A stretch of 64,000 nt of DNA from Codonopsis lanceolata (taxonomy: Eukaryota; Streptophyta; Magnoliopsida; Asterales; Campanulaceae), in contig CM028381.1 of the NCBI GenBank assembly GCA_013146195.2, positions 53,320,099 to 53,384,098 of the forward strand, given 5' to 3'. Positions within the stretch are counted from its first letter, which is position 1, and every line of letters begins with the position of its first letter. Shown one piece after another: positions 1 to 11,710 of this stretch. Below the pieces are notes generated by a model. It saw nothing but the letters and a program-made list of their open reading frames with translations, ran no database searches and was not told where the DNA came from. The position numbers and the translations under genes were made by a program.

Positions 1-1270
1 TAGGGAATATTTGAGCGTGTTGAACCCTAGTTTCAATCCCTACGAAGTTTGGACACCGTTTGATTGGATTTACTCAAGTATGAGATTGGTTTGATGATTT
101 ATAACAAGTTTTATGAAAGGTTGGTTTTGTGCAATTTAATTGCCTTGATATGATTTTATAGTAGAGATTGATACCCTACTTGGTTGGTCGAGTTCGCTCT
201 TGTCGAATTCGGTCTTTGATTAGTTTAGTCAAGTAAATATCTACTTGTGCATCACATTGAGTCAGTGGCATTATTTGGTTTGTTTATCGGGTCAAGGTGG
301 GGACGATGCATCGCCTTCACGAATTATGGGATTCGTGCTCGCTATGGATCGCCGCACCTAGGACTTCACACACACCTCCATTGTTGGCCGCAATGGGGAA
401 GTAGCCCTTTGCCGTATCGGTTAAGTGCCGCATTGGCTTGCTATCTAGATCGAGTGGTACTTGATAAAAGTTGATGCATTCACGAGCATCAATGTTGCAC
501 GATAAAGTATAATAAAGTTTATTGCGGGGGTCTCTGGCGGCCGTGACTATCATATCCTACTTGTATGATTTACTTTCCGCACTTACGTGAACTATGTGCT
601 AAGTGCTATATGATGATCATGTATGATAATTGAGATAAATGTCATGCTATAACATGAACATGCATTTTTGTAACTTACTAAGTCTTTCGACTTACCCTAT
701 TTGTTTGCTTTGTCTTTCCTTAGATCCGAGCCGAGGAGCGGTCAGGGATAGACTTCGCTTGTACTGTTTGGTTGTTGGTTTTAGCGAGGTTGCTCTTTTG
801 GACTTTGTTGTTAGACTTTTATTTTGGTAAGGGCGTTGGGAAGCAAGTCATGTAGACTTGGCTTGGGGTATATGTTGTTTTGTTGTTGTAATAGACTTAA
901 CTACTTAATACTTGTAATCTTTTGGTAAGCCGACTTATATGTCGAGCTTTGTTTATATGTGTATGGTTCACTACGGTTTTCTTCCGCTAAAGCTCGTTAT
1001 TTATTGTTGTTGTTATTGTCTCCGGCATGTTGTGGCCGTTGAGGTTATTATAAGCATGTGTTAATAATTGTAGGAGTAGTTGTTGGGTTCATGCGTCGCC
1101 GATGACTTGTTTAAATTAGGTTGTTTTTAGGCCAAGTGTAGCCGAGTTGTTGTATGTATGCGATGTTGCGCCACATGAATTTTATGATCCTACTATGCAT
1201 GCTTGTGTTATTGATTATTTGGACGGCGCGACTCGGGATCTCGCATTGGGGTCCGGGTCGGGTCGTCACA
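1..1270 (+). repeat. 3' part of a long Ty3/gypsy-type LTR
   Basis: The stretch resembles the right-hand part of the LTR at 7043-11014. Shared landmarks are a 'gtaaatatctacttg' motif near 232, a tract of short GC-rich words around 300-440, and the same terminus ending in GGGTCGTCACA at 1270. The left part lies outside the window. No open frame of coding character is present; the small open frames here are chance. The copy is clearly diverged from the 7-11 kb LTR, so it belongs to an older or related insertion rather than being its partner. Confidence 0.65.
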
Positions 1271-3482
1271 AAATAAACAGTCAATTTTTGGTTGTCGCAA
1301 TTGATTGACAAATGTTGTGTTAGGTCATAAGACGTAGGTAGACATAAGCGTATGTCATGACCTTTAATTACTTGAATCGGTATTCGATAAATTTAGTGTA
1401 ATTTATGAGCCTAATTTAGTTATATAGTGGAGATGCTCATTTATTTAATTTATCGATTATCGGCTTCTATGGCAGCCTCTAGATGCCATATTAGAGAATG
1501 TCGATGAATGAGACATTAATGGATCTAGAATTGGAGAGCTCGAGTAAGCACCTCTCGGAAATGATTGAATTTTAAAGTCAAAGAGATATAGTTATATTCT
1601 TTTAAGGAAATTATTTTATTAGGTGTCACTTTTGAATTATGTCTTGGTTTGATGCGCACAAGGTATATATATTTGAGGTTGAGAATTAATAGAGGAGCCT
1701 TGTCCTACTATGTTATGATATGTGTGGAGAAAATGCACCATTCTTATTTAGCAAGTGTTACAAAACAAATTTGATTCCCTATTAAGTTAAGTACCGTACC
1801 ATCTCGTTACCCATGTATACTTAGGTGACCATGACGTGGTGGGGGATGTCATGTCTTTTGCAATGATTAAGCTTTTATTAATTATATTGTTTCACACACG
1901 ATAATATTTGTCACACTTGCATGGATTATAAATTATTAATTCAAAAATTTGGAAGTTGAACCTTTTATAGACACGGTATCTATCGGTCCATTTTAATAAC
2001 CTTAGTAATTGGATATTGGCCTTTAAGTTTGAGAGTAGAGAGAGGCCTACCGATTTGGTTCATTTAGGCCTTGAGGACTTTGAAGTAAATTTTGGGTATG
2101 GTAATTGGTTGTTTACTTTTAGGACAAAATAAAGACACTTGAGTTTCTAGTAGTGACTTTCGAATACCCTTGCTACAATTAAGGATTTAATGAATTAGGT
2201 CTTTAAAGAGTTTTTTGACCGGCGTGTGACTGTCTTCATTGTGGATAACTTGGTCTACGCCAAGTTTTGGAAGGAGCTTGAATAAACATCTAAGAACAAC
2301 ATTTTGGTATTTATAAAGGAAATATCGAGGAGATAACCTGGTTACGTGGTCAATTGTGGATTATTTTATTGACCATGGGCTACTGATCTTGATAGTTGAT
2401 AGTGTTGTAAGACTACCACACTAAGTTATCCTCTGAGATTTGGAATAACTTATTTTGCCTTTAGAATGAATTGAGTTTGAGCACACCTTACGCTATAATA
2501 TTTTGAGGTACCCATGTTTTACATAGTTGTATTATGTGCATTTGAAGTTATTTTGGTGTGACAAGGATTTGTTTAATAAAAGGTCTTACTGACGAGCCTA
2601 TGTTAATTTATTCAGATATTTTAGTTTAGTTAGATATGCTACACAAATAAGGAGTTTCTTTCGATGAGATATAAAAACATTATTGTCAAGAGTATTGGTG
2701 GAGATCTTAGGTTATTATTTGGTGGAAAATCATGGTTTGACGTTTTCGTTTAGTGGATATCTCTTGATAGTAATGGGTGACGTTAAGCGTTTCACGTTGT
2801 GGCATGTTTGGAAATAGAACCGACGCAGCCCAATAACTTAAGAAGTCGGAAAGTGGGAAGTTGAGCGGTGATCTCCGTGTCCTCATATTGAGGCCTTGTA
2901 TATGAGACTACACAAGTTTGTAAGCATTCATACTAGCAATACATTGTAAGGCTGTAATTAGAAGGCGCAACGGTAGAGTGTAAGTTCGACAAATTTGGAG
3001 GACCAAATTTTAAAAGGTGGGGAGAGTGTAAGATATCGAAATTTCGTTCTAATGCTAGTACTTAAGTTATATAATAGGGCTGGTGTAAGTTTATTTTTGA
3101 GCCAACTCTGTTTGGGTATTACATTGATGTCTTTATAAGCTGGGCTTCGATTATTTAGAAAATGTGTGGTTGGGTTTTGCTTTCAATTGGGCTATTGAGT
3201 TAAGAATTTAGAATTTAAAATAATATGAATAATAATAGTAATTTATTGATTATTTACGTATTCTTAGAAGACAAAGCATAGCTAGTATGGAAAGATAGAA
3301 GAATAGTTTGATCTTTTAAAGAATTCGTATGAACCGATATTAGTTGCTCAGTAATGTGTAACAACAAGAGGAGCTAGGCAAAGCTATTGTTTTCATTGTG
3401 GAGACTTGAGGGGAGTATTATGAGTTTTTGACTGATTGTGTACGAAAAGTTTAGAGGACTAAACTTATTTTAAGGGGGAGAG
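1271..3482 (+). mobile_element. Decayed Ty3/gypsy relic (3' pol and polypurine region)
   Basis: There is no open frame of useful length. Words around 2470-2720 look like a frame-shattered C-terminal integrase/chromodomain tail of a chromovirus: traces of a 'Leu-Thr-Asp-Glu-Pro' block followed by 'Met-Leu'. This reading is weak. Better supported are two polypurine tracts directly followed by TGTAA: AAAAGGTGGGGAGAG before TG at 3027, and AAGGGGGAGAG before TG at 3483. Each is the usual junction between the internal region and the 3' LTR of a plus-strand gypsy element. The segment therefore seems to hold the 3' remains of two related elements. Confidence 0.45.
3013..3026 (+). other. Polypurine tract before an LTR relic starting TGTAAGATATCG
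   Basis: A purine run ends directly at TGTAAGATATCG, which fits the plus-strand priming site and 5' LTR terminus of a gypsy element. The LTR downstream is truncated within about 450 bp by the next relic. Confidence 0.5.
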
Positions 3483-3900
3483 TGTAATATCCTAATTTTT
3501 GATTGTATTATTTTGGAGTAAAATATACTTGGGCTGATATTTATGGTTTGGCCTAATTTGAATAAAATAGTTAATTGGACCTATTTTAATTTAATAGCAA
3601 GCCCACTTAGTTTTGGTACACATTTGGGTTATTTATTTGTGATCGGGATTAAGCCAAATTGATGGTCCAATAATAATAATAACAATAATAATGATAATAA
3701 TAATGATAATAATAATAACAATAATGATAATAATGATAATAATAATGATAATAATAATGACAATAATAATGATAATAATAATAACAATAATTATGATAAT
3801 AATTATGATAATAAAACAACACTTATGGTGGGAACTCAAGGGTTGTTTTCGATGACTATTTAAGGGCGATTTCCCTTAGCTGAATCATTCACAAGAGTAA
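3483..3900 (+). repeat. LTR fragment starting TGTAATATCC, cut by the gap
   Basis: It begins right after the polypurine run AAGGGGGAGAG with TGTAATATCC, a common start for gypsy LTRs. It contains the AAT/GAT microsatellite, and before the gap a 'ctatttaaggg' stretch that could be part of a promoter/leader. Its right end is lost in the run of N. Confidence 0.5.
3667..3815. repeat. Imperfect AAT/GAT trinucleotide microsatellite
   Basis: About 150 bp built of 'aat', 'gat' and occasional 'aac' triplets. An open frame on the minus strand encodes poly-isoleucine only because of this repeat and is not a gene. Confidence 0.9.
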
Positions 3901-4000
3901 NNNNNNNNNNNNNNNNNNNNNNNNNNNNNNNNNNNNNNNNNNNNNNNNNNNNNNNNNNNNNNNNNNNNNNNNNNNNNNNNNNNNNNNNNNNNNNNNNNNN
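3901..4000. other. Assembly gap (100 N)
   Basis: Exactly 100 N, the usual placeholder for a gap of unknown size. It removes almost all of the 5' LTR of the element at 4001-11014, where about 3.6 kb of LTR would be expected. Confidence 0.95.
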
Positions 4001-4350
4001 TTCCTCAGGCATGTTAGCGGATTGAGTTGTCGTTTATCGGGTTGGGTTCTTGATGCTAGCCTTAGGCCTGCTTGGATGGTTTGTTGTCAGTGCGCAATGT
4101 TGCGTCACGCAGAGTCGCGAATTTGTCGAGATAGTCGTCTCTCGGCCTTGTATTCCTTAGTTTATAATTATAGGCTTTGGTCCCACTTATGATTTGCTTC
4201 GCATATTTTAGTTTTTTGGTTATTGGTTTCATTCATTCTGTTTAGAGTTTGTTGGTTCACTACGGACTCGCACCACTAAACTTAGCGGGTGCTTGTCGTC
4301 TTTTAGCTTGTCTTGGCACGACCTTGGGATTCGCATTGGAGTCGGGTCGA
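4001..4350 (+). repeat. Right end of the 5' LTR of the gag-only gypsy element
   Basis: It aligns with 10625-11005, sharing for example 'gtcgtttatc', 'gcgcaatgttgcgtcacg' and 'ggctttggtcccacttatg'. Many small differences lie where one copy has CAG/CTG and the other CG or CCG. The terminal CGTCACA seen at 11008-11014 is not preserved here, and I see no clear primer-binding site after it. Confidence 0.65.
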
Positions 4351-4468
4351 ATTAAATCTCACCGATTCTTATCGAGCTATAGGTTAGCTATTCGCGGATA
4401 GGTTCCTTGGCCTAGTTTGGGTTGGGTTTGTTGAGTTATTAGCAATTGAGTGTTCTTTGTAGTATTAT

Positions 4469-5400
4469 GTGGGATTTTGGCGTGGAGCTAGTTCTAGTAG
4501 ACCCGTTCGAGACACACTCGTGGCAGCGAGAGAGGAAGAATGTGCGGATCCGCGTGTGACTCCTCGGCGAGATGTTTGGGATGGAAGACAATTCTATCAT
4601 TCTTGCGAGATTCTTGAAGTTGGAACTGAGAGCTTCGATGGAGGACCCGATGCTTCTAAAGCGAGAACTTTGGATAGAAAACATGGAGAAGATCTTTGCG
4701 GCTATGGGTTTATGCGTCGGAAGAGATGGTGACCTAGCGGTGTTTAAATTGATTGAGTGCGGTGACCATTGGTGGCATGTGTTTGCGAGATAGTTGGAGT
4801 CACCATGGAGTGCCTCAAGTGTGGGAGAACTTCACGATGGAGTTTATGGCACGATTTATTCGGGATAGTTCGAGAAGAAGAGGGAGTTCATGGCATTGGA
4901 ACAAGGAGCTATGGCGGTGGCTCGGTATTGGCGAAGTTCCACGAGTTGGCTCGCTATTGTGGTTTGCCCACTTGGTACGAGAGCGAGGCTAGGAAGACCC
5001 AACGGTTTGTGAAGGGTCTAAAGATGAAATATCGTAGGCGGCTCGTTCGTTGCAACTTCAGAGATGCAGAGTTCTTTGTGGATCGTCTGCGTATGCAATG
5101 GAGTTGGACATCGAGGGTATGCTCAAAGAGAGCCTCGAGTACTATTAGGGAAATGATGGTAATAGAGGCGGCGGCACCTCGAGAAAGTTAATCAAGAAAT
5201 CACACGTCTTGGTAGGCGGGTGGCGTTCCTACCTCTAGTCGGAGGCGAGCCAGGCGGCGAGTTAATATGTAATTTTTGTATGAGGACAGGGACATGCGAG
5301 AGCAGGTGTTGGGGTAAATCGGGAAAGTGTTTCGCTTGTGGCGGAGATCATGTTCGTAAGGATTGCCCGAAGATGAGGGTGTCGATGCAGGAGTACTAGT
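4469..5400 (+). pseudogene. Broken gag of a Ty3/gypsy-type element
   Basis: Gag forms the virus-like particle of the retroelement in the cytoplasm. Pieces of the Retrotrans_gag fold occur in shifting frames: a 'WENFTMEF' block near 4820, and then in another frame 'AKFHELARYCGLP' near 4930 and 'KTQRFVKGLKMKYRRRL' near 5000. A cysteine-rich tail follows at about 5265-5380 with two degenerate zinc knuckles. The first has Cys-X2-Cys and a later Cys but no His at the expected place. The second reads CFACGGDHVRKDC, one residue short of the standard Cys-X2-Cys-X4-His-X4-Cys spacing. At least two frameshifts separate the pieces, so no full protein can be made as read. Some shifts may be consensus errors, since this stretch lies beside a gap. 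Confidence 0.65.
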
Positions 5401-7029
5401 CAACAATCCGGTGGCTCCAAGAGAGTGGGGTGGGCGGCCTAGAGTTTGAGGTCGATGCTGGCGGTTGGCCATTGCGGAGTTTTGAGGCCTATCCGAATTA
5501 GGAAGGTATATTCTTGTATATATATATATACGTAAATTATATCGTTGCTACTATTGCCATTATTATGAGTACACGTTTTAATCGGTAGCTCATGTGCATT
5601 CATACATACCTTATATGGTGTATTGTGTAATATTGGTTATTTGCTTGATCGGGAATAATACCCCAATGTGAGATAGATATATGACATGGTTTGTTTGTAA
5701 ATTACCGGTAGGTAATCACACATGGTGTATGGATTCTTGTTTAGTCTATATACATAAGACTATGTTGTATGTAGAGTATGAATATATATATGAAGCATGA
5801 ATTGTGTATTGATACTTATCGGTTTGGTATGATGTTTGTATACTCTATAAAGATATGTTTTATGTAATGAGTAATATTACACTATATTGTTGTTAAGGGT
5901 TATTGTGCGAGTAAGATATACACTCGACTTGTGAGAAGGTTGAAGGTTGCGATTTAGAGGATAATCACGGTTGCACGGGAGAGATAGACGCTTCACCGTG
6001 AGTATTGAGACGTTAACGTCGTGTTAGGATGCTTAGTGTGCATTGGTTGTAGACTTGGTCTAGAGCTCAAGAAAGGATAGTTTTGCGGAGTATAGACATT
6101 TCGGGCATTAGTAACTTTGTCGATTCGCGGTGATTACTAGGAAATTAACTTGGTTGAGTGTACTAGGTATACGAGTGTTGTGGTAGCTATGATTTTTGCC
6201 AAGGTAATAGACCTTGTTGTTTGATCTGATTTTATTCAGTATGTGCATTAGTTGTAAGAAATATAAATGTGATGCATTTACATTCCTAAAAGATTAAATC
6301 CTTATTTCATCATTATTATCTCATGATCATTCATTTCCTTAGCATAGGAGACTATTAAAGGATGCTTAAAACCTTTTTAATCATGAACCTTGGCATCCTT
6401 GCAACGGAAACTTTTGAGTATCCAATTTAGCCGGTACCCTAAATTGGTGATCAAAAGTGGTTCGTTGTTGGACTAGGATTGGTATGAACTATGGTAGAAA
6501 TTGACTACACCCGTTACCAAATGGAATTGACTTGAATGGAAAGAATTTTCAAAACATGGCATTGTGTGCTCTTATGTGTTCTCACCGCGATGGGGAATCG
6601 CGAGTATGATTTGCATGGTTTGAAATGCCGATTTGCTTATCCTTGATTTGTTTGTAAATTGCTCCATAGGCAATTATTATTTCCTTAAAGTTAGAACCCC
6701 TTGTTCTTGAATTTCATGATGTGCCCCGAAACAAATAGTTTCGGTAGTTGAATGTGTTCTTATGTTGAAGTTTGGGATTTTGCCTACATGTTTGGCCTAG
6801 CGTTGTTCGTATGTGTATTCGTGACTCAAGCATGAGTCATATTGTTTCCGATAGAAGGTGTTTGATGACGTGTCTATTGAGAATTGTAGACTTTTGAATC
6901 TGGATTATATTAGTTCGACCCTCGTGTATATTGTGGTGGTAGACTCGGAGATCGAGTCTAGGTAGATGGTTTTGAACTCGATGTGTTGTGGTTTGTATCA
7001 TGAGTTAGAATTCGGGACGAATTCTTTTT
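5401..7029 (+). other. Non-coding internal region of the gag-only gypsy element
   Basis: About 1.6 kb between the end of gag and the polypurine tract. No frame stays open and no protease or reverse transcriptase motif is visible. A short TA run sits at about 5517-5530. The length and emptiness fit the spacer of a non-autonomous element. Confidence 0.5.
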
Positions 7030-7042
7030 AAGGTGGAGAGGG
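7030..7042 (+). other. Polypurine tract of the gag-only gypsy element
   Basis: AAGGTGGAGAGGG lies immediately upstream of the 3' LTR start TGTGACGCCCC. This is the plus-strand primer position and fixes both the orientation (plus) and the LTR boundary. Confidence 0.75.
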
Positions 7043-10000
7043 TGTGACGCCCCGCTCCTTCGTTATCTCGGTTTGCGTGCTATACTTGCACTTCTTCCTT
7101 TGTCGGCAGTGATGCGTTTGGGTTGCGAGAGGGTCTAGATGTGTTTGAGAGACCATATTAAGACCAAAACATTATTAAGAGACTCCATATAGTTGTTGAC
7201 TTGCTAAAGTCACAAGTCGTGACTCGACGATAGTCGGAATGCGACGCGATTGAGGGTTTGCTTGCGTTTTGTGTTCGTGACCTCGGTTTGGGTCCTAGAC
7301 CTCTTTAATATTGTTTATTAACATGTTTAGATGTGTTAGACTTCAAGTTGGAGGTGTTCCCTAAGCCTATCGATGATTTGGAAGTTTATAAACCCTCTTG
7401 CTTTGTTTTGCCCTTAGCGATTTCCTTCAGGCCAGTCATGTTTTGGGCAAACTTCGGGAAAATTCTGGTACTAATCCACTGAATAGAATTTTCTAAAAAT
7501 TTAGTATGTTTTACCTTCATATGTTAGGATACTCTCTGTAAAATTTGGTAATTTTCCAAGGTGTCTAAGTACCTCAATTAGGTCTTGACTTACGGCTGTG
7601 CCAGAATTCAGTTTTCAGAAAAACAACTTCTGTACTTGATTTTGTTGTAACCATATCTTGATGAATATAAGTCCAAATGGAGTAATTTAAAATCCTAAAA
7701 TATAATTCAATGAGTCTAGTTTCATAAAAATCAAAAATCACCTCATTTGGAGTTGTGAGCGATTTATGGTCGATTTTACAAGATTGACTGTCCAGCCTCA
7801 GCTTCCCAGGCGCCCGCCTCAACTACTGAGAGCATTATTTGGCTGGACAGAGCCCAGGCGGCCGCATGGAAAGGGGTGAGGCGCCCGCCTCAACCCCAGG
7901 TTCTTGTGGGATTTTTACCTGTTTTGAGATTGGGCGAATTATACCTATTCTACCCTCATTAAACCCCCTCTAAACCCTTCCTAACCACCCATACTTAACC
8001 CTAAACATGTCCTAACATTAGTTGGAAGTTAATTAAAGTTAGATTAGTGATTGATTAGTCCTAATCTCTACTAATTGTGCAAGGAAAAGTCTATTGTGCC
8101 CTTATTGTTGTGGAAGTATAAATAGCCTAACCCTTCACCAATTCAGCCAAATCCTCTTCATTTCTCTTCCACAAACCGTGAGTTAGAGAGAGAGACTCCA
8201 TGGGAGACTCTTGAGCCCTAGCTTCTTCTCTCTTCGATCCAAGGCGATCCAACCACCCGATTTCCTTCAAACTTGGATTCTTGAAGCCCTCGGCGAGTAG
8301 AACGACTTCACCGATCGGATTTGTGTTCTCTTGAGTTTTCACTCAAGCTAGGTAAGTTACTTTCCTTTGATTTTGGTTCATTGGCCCTAAGGAAAACAAT
8401 CTATATGCTATTTGTGGGCAATGAACACTTGTATGCTATGTTTGCCCAATTTTGGGGATTTTTGGAAGTATGAATATGTTAGGAGCATTTGTAGATGACT
8501 TCTATGGTTGTTGATGTGAATGATTATCCTTCATATTGTGTTTCTAGGATTGGGAGCATGCTAGATATCATGTTTACATTATATTTGGGTTTATTATGAA
8601 AGTATGCCTTTGATTGGGGCTTTGGATTTGTGAACTCTCTATATACTATGGTTATGATCACTTAAATGAAATTAATGATTTACGAAATGGGTTTTGATCT
8701 ATGTTGGGATTAATTGTGGATTTTAGGCTTGAGAGTTAATCCCGAATTATTGGAGAAATTATTGTTAGTTGAAGTGGGGTTAATGTTGAGATGGATGAAA
8801 GGTTTAAGAATGAAACTTAGTGTTTAGACTCTACGGAGTCGTAATGGGTTCAATATTGTGTTAACGAACTCGGGTTGAAGTCCTACGTCATTTGGGTTTC
8901 GTTTGACTATGATTATAATGAGTTTTTGGGTTGTTAGGCTTGGGAATCAAGCCCGAATGAACTTTGGGATTTTGTAGTATATATATGAATGAAATGTTTA
9001 ATTGTGGGGCTATGAAACACATAAAGAACGGAATGTAGAATTAAGACTCAACGGAGTCATTGTGAGGCCAATAATGTGATAACAAGCCTTTGGTTGAGAC
9101 CCTACGATGTTCGGGTCTCGTTTGCTTATGTTTGTACGCGCCCGTGTATCTCGTTGTGTCCAATGGAGACACTCATGTTATAGAGACCTATTGGGAATTT
9201 GTTTAGAACGTGCTTGTAGAGCACGGTGTATTAGAGACCAACCCTTGGTTTCGAGTACCATTAATATTGATTATTGGATGAGTCCACTATAAGGAATTTA
9301 GTCGCGAGGATATGAAAATACTTGCGGATTTAGACTACAAGGTAGTCTTGTCATTCATGAGATGGGTTTTGAGGATGTCGACTATAAATGACGAGCGGGA
9401 CTTGGGCTAAGTCCGGTGTGCCTTTAAGTGAAGCTAAATGCTAAGCCTTGATTTGTGGTGGTTCTTAGACTAAGTAGTAGTCTTTGATTTAATTTTGAGT
9501 AGAGGACTATAGTAGACCTCATATTGTGAATTGTTGAGCTTATATGCTATTCTTGAATTGGTGATGACTTGAGGTTTATGAATACCTCAATATGTGGTTT
9601 TGAACTAAACGTACAAGTTAGTTGAACATGCTAAGTGTGTACATTTATGTGCATAGTTTATTGGGTTTTGTAGAGCATTATGACCTACTTACTTTGATGA
9701 ATCCTTTTGTGATGAACTTGGTCTTTATTGGTTGATACAAGTAAATATCTACTTGAGCATCTTGATTTTGAGTCCAGCTGGCGTCTTGGTCGTTTTGTCG
9801 GCAATGGGACGATTCATAGCCTTTGGGAAACATTCGCTATGAATCGCCGCATTGGTACCCTTTATCCTCACTATGTGGCCAATAGTGGGATGTGGTCTCG
9901 TATTAGCGCTGCCGAGCCTGATATTGAGCTCCCATTTCTCATCCCAGGGTCGGATGAATGTACTCATTAGGGAAAACTGGTGAGTTATGATCATTTGAGG

Positions 10001-11014
10001 AATGAAACCCAGTTTATGATCATTTGAAGGGCTAGGCCCAGTTCCTGATTTTACGTGCTTATGTATAAGCACTTATATGAAAGATAACATGTTATGTGGT
10101 TTATGAAGTTTATGTTACATGATGACTTGATACAAGTTCGTTATTGGTATGCTATTTAGATACCATGATTTTATACATGTTTGTGCATTATGCCATGCCA
10201 CGCCATGCTATGCCATATAATTGCATTTAGTAACTTACTGGGTCATTATGACTCATTTCGTGTGTTTGTTTTCCTTAGTTTTTGCGGTGATCCCGTTAGT
10301 GCAATGCGGCCGGATAGTGATTCCTAGAAGGTGGTCTTCCGGCTTTAAGCTTGGATTTAATATTATTATGTTTTTGTATCGTGAGAAGCGAATGTAAAGT
10401 TATGTAGACTTTACTTGGGTAGATTATGTTAGTACTTTCTTATTGTATTATTTTGGTAGCCGACTCGTTTGGTCGAGCTGTTGTATCTTTTAGTAGTTAT
10501 TCCCTTGTTATTTCGAGCATGCTTTAGCTCACTCATCCTAGTATTGTTGGTATTGTCATCTCCGACGACGTTAGTCGCGAGACTTGGGTTTAGTTGTTAG
10601 AATTTGAATATCTTGTTCTTTTAGTTGATTTATTCCTCCGGCATGTTAGCCGTTGAGTTGTCGTTTATCAGGTTGGGTTCTTGATGCTTCGCCGGCCTTA
10701 GGTTGCCGATGGTTTGTTGTCCGTGCGCAATGTTGCGTCACGCGAGTCGCAGATTTGTCGAGAGATAGTCGTCTCTCAGCCTTGTATTCCTTAGTTTATA
10801 ATTATAGGCTTTGGTCCCACTTATGATTTGCTTCCGCATATTTTAGTTTTTGGTTATTCGGTTTTGCTGTTATGGCTTTACATTCTTGTTTAGAGTTTGT
10901 TGGTTCAACTCTGGACTCGCACCACTACGCTTAGCGGGTGCTTGTCCGTCTTTTAGCTTGTCTTGACGGCACGACCTTGGGATTCCGCATTGGAGTCCGG
11001 GTCGGGTCGTCACA
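7043..11014 (+). repeat. Complete 3' LTR (about 3.97 kb) of the gag-only gypsy element
   Basis: It starts TGTGACGCCCC and ends GGGTCGTCACA, so the termini form a short inverted repeat TGTGACG/CGTCACA. It is preceded by a polypurine tract. Around 7790-7900 the motif AGGCGCCCGCCTCA recurs, giving a GC-rich inverted-repeat block in otherwise AT-rich DNA. A TATA-like box lies at 8117. The right third is repeated, diverged, at 1-1270, 4001-4350 and 46540-47978. All open frames inside, including the two around 9728-10072 on opposite strands, lack recognisable domains and are treated as chance. Confidence 0.7.
8117..8124 (+). promoter_or_regulatory. Likely TATA box of the long gypsy LTR
   Basis: TATAAATA at 8117-8124 in the 3' LTR is followed within about 30-60 bp by a pyrimidine-rich leader. 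This position would be the U3/R transition. The call rests on the motif and its place only. Confidence 0.4.
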
Positions 11015-11280
11015 GCCGCGGATGTATTTGCTTTTATTTTCCTGTCTTTAAATGCTTTATTTATCTGCTAGATAAATATAACAAAAAACATACTTTAGCC
11101 AAAAACCACTTTTGAGACCGAAAGGGCGAGTTGGGTGCCTAGCACCTTCCCAACTCGTAACTTAGCCTCCGAACCTGTTCTACAATCTCTGGTTTTTTCT
11201 TTTTTTTCGGTTTTGCTTTATTTTTTCGTTAAAATAAAGATAACGACTCTATAAAACATTTTGGATCCAGTGGGGCCTCG

Positions 11281-11710
11281 ACGCACTCCTTTCTTTCACT
11301 TTTACGTTTTCCCCTAAAAAAGGGAAAATGAGAATGAGAGGGTGATGTATTCCCATATCCTGGTATCCCCTAAACAAGGGATAACTTGATGAGGGAAACC
11401 CAAAGTTCCCATAGTGATCCGAAATAGGCCATAATACTATTTTTATAAAATCCATAGTGGGGGCGTCGCAACACCCTTTTTTGCACTTTTCTGTTTTCCC
11501 CTAAAAAAAGGGAGAATGAGAATGAAAGGGTGATGCATTCCCATATCCTGGTATCCCCTAAACAAGGGATAACTTGATGGGGGAAAACCAAAGTTCCCAT
11601 ATTGGATCAAAAATCCACTAAAGTCAACCGAGGCACATTTTAACGCGCTATTTTAGACAACACTCCTCTCGCACTTTTAATTTCATCTTCCCCAAACAAG
11701 GGAGGGTGTA
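11281..11710 (+). repeat. About 187-bp tandem repeat, two good units and a decayed third
   Basis: Both of the first two units contain the landmark 'ttttcccctaaaaaa', at about 11307 and 11494. They also share the later string 'cccatatcctggtatcccc' and an end 'aaagttcccata'. A third, diverged unit begins near 11650 with 'gcacttttaattt' and 'ccccaaacaaggga'. It lies just after the Ogre/TAT-like primer-site relic. Ogre elements are known for tandem repeats in untranslated parts that can seed satellites. Confidence 0.75.

Larger units (their letters stand above)
4001..11014 (+). mobile_element. Gag-only Ty3/gypsy-type element with a roughly 4-kb LTR
   Basis: The right end of the 5' LTR (4001-4350) is homologous to the right end of the 3' LTR (about 10625-11005). 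Between them lie 2.7 kb holding a broken gag and non-coding sequence, then a polypurine tract and a full 3' LTR of about 3.97 kb. I see no protease, reverse transcriptase, RNase H or integrase motif in any frame. Gag-carrying, pol-less elements with long LTRs are known in plants as TR-GAG or LARD-like non-autonomous retrotransposons. Assignment to that class is an inference, because pol could also have been deleted here secondarily. Target-site duplication cannot be tested, since the outer end of the 5' LTR is in the gap. Confidence 0.6.

Noticed and set aside
3633..3839. Minus-strand open frame of mostly isoleucine
   Set aside because: It is a translation of the AAT/GAT microsatellite with no composition or domain of a real protein.
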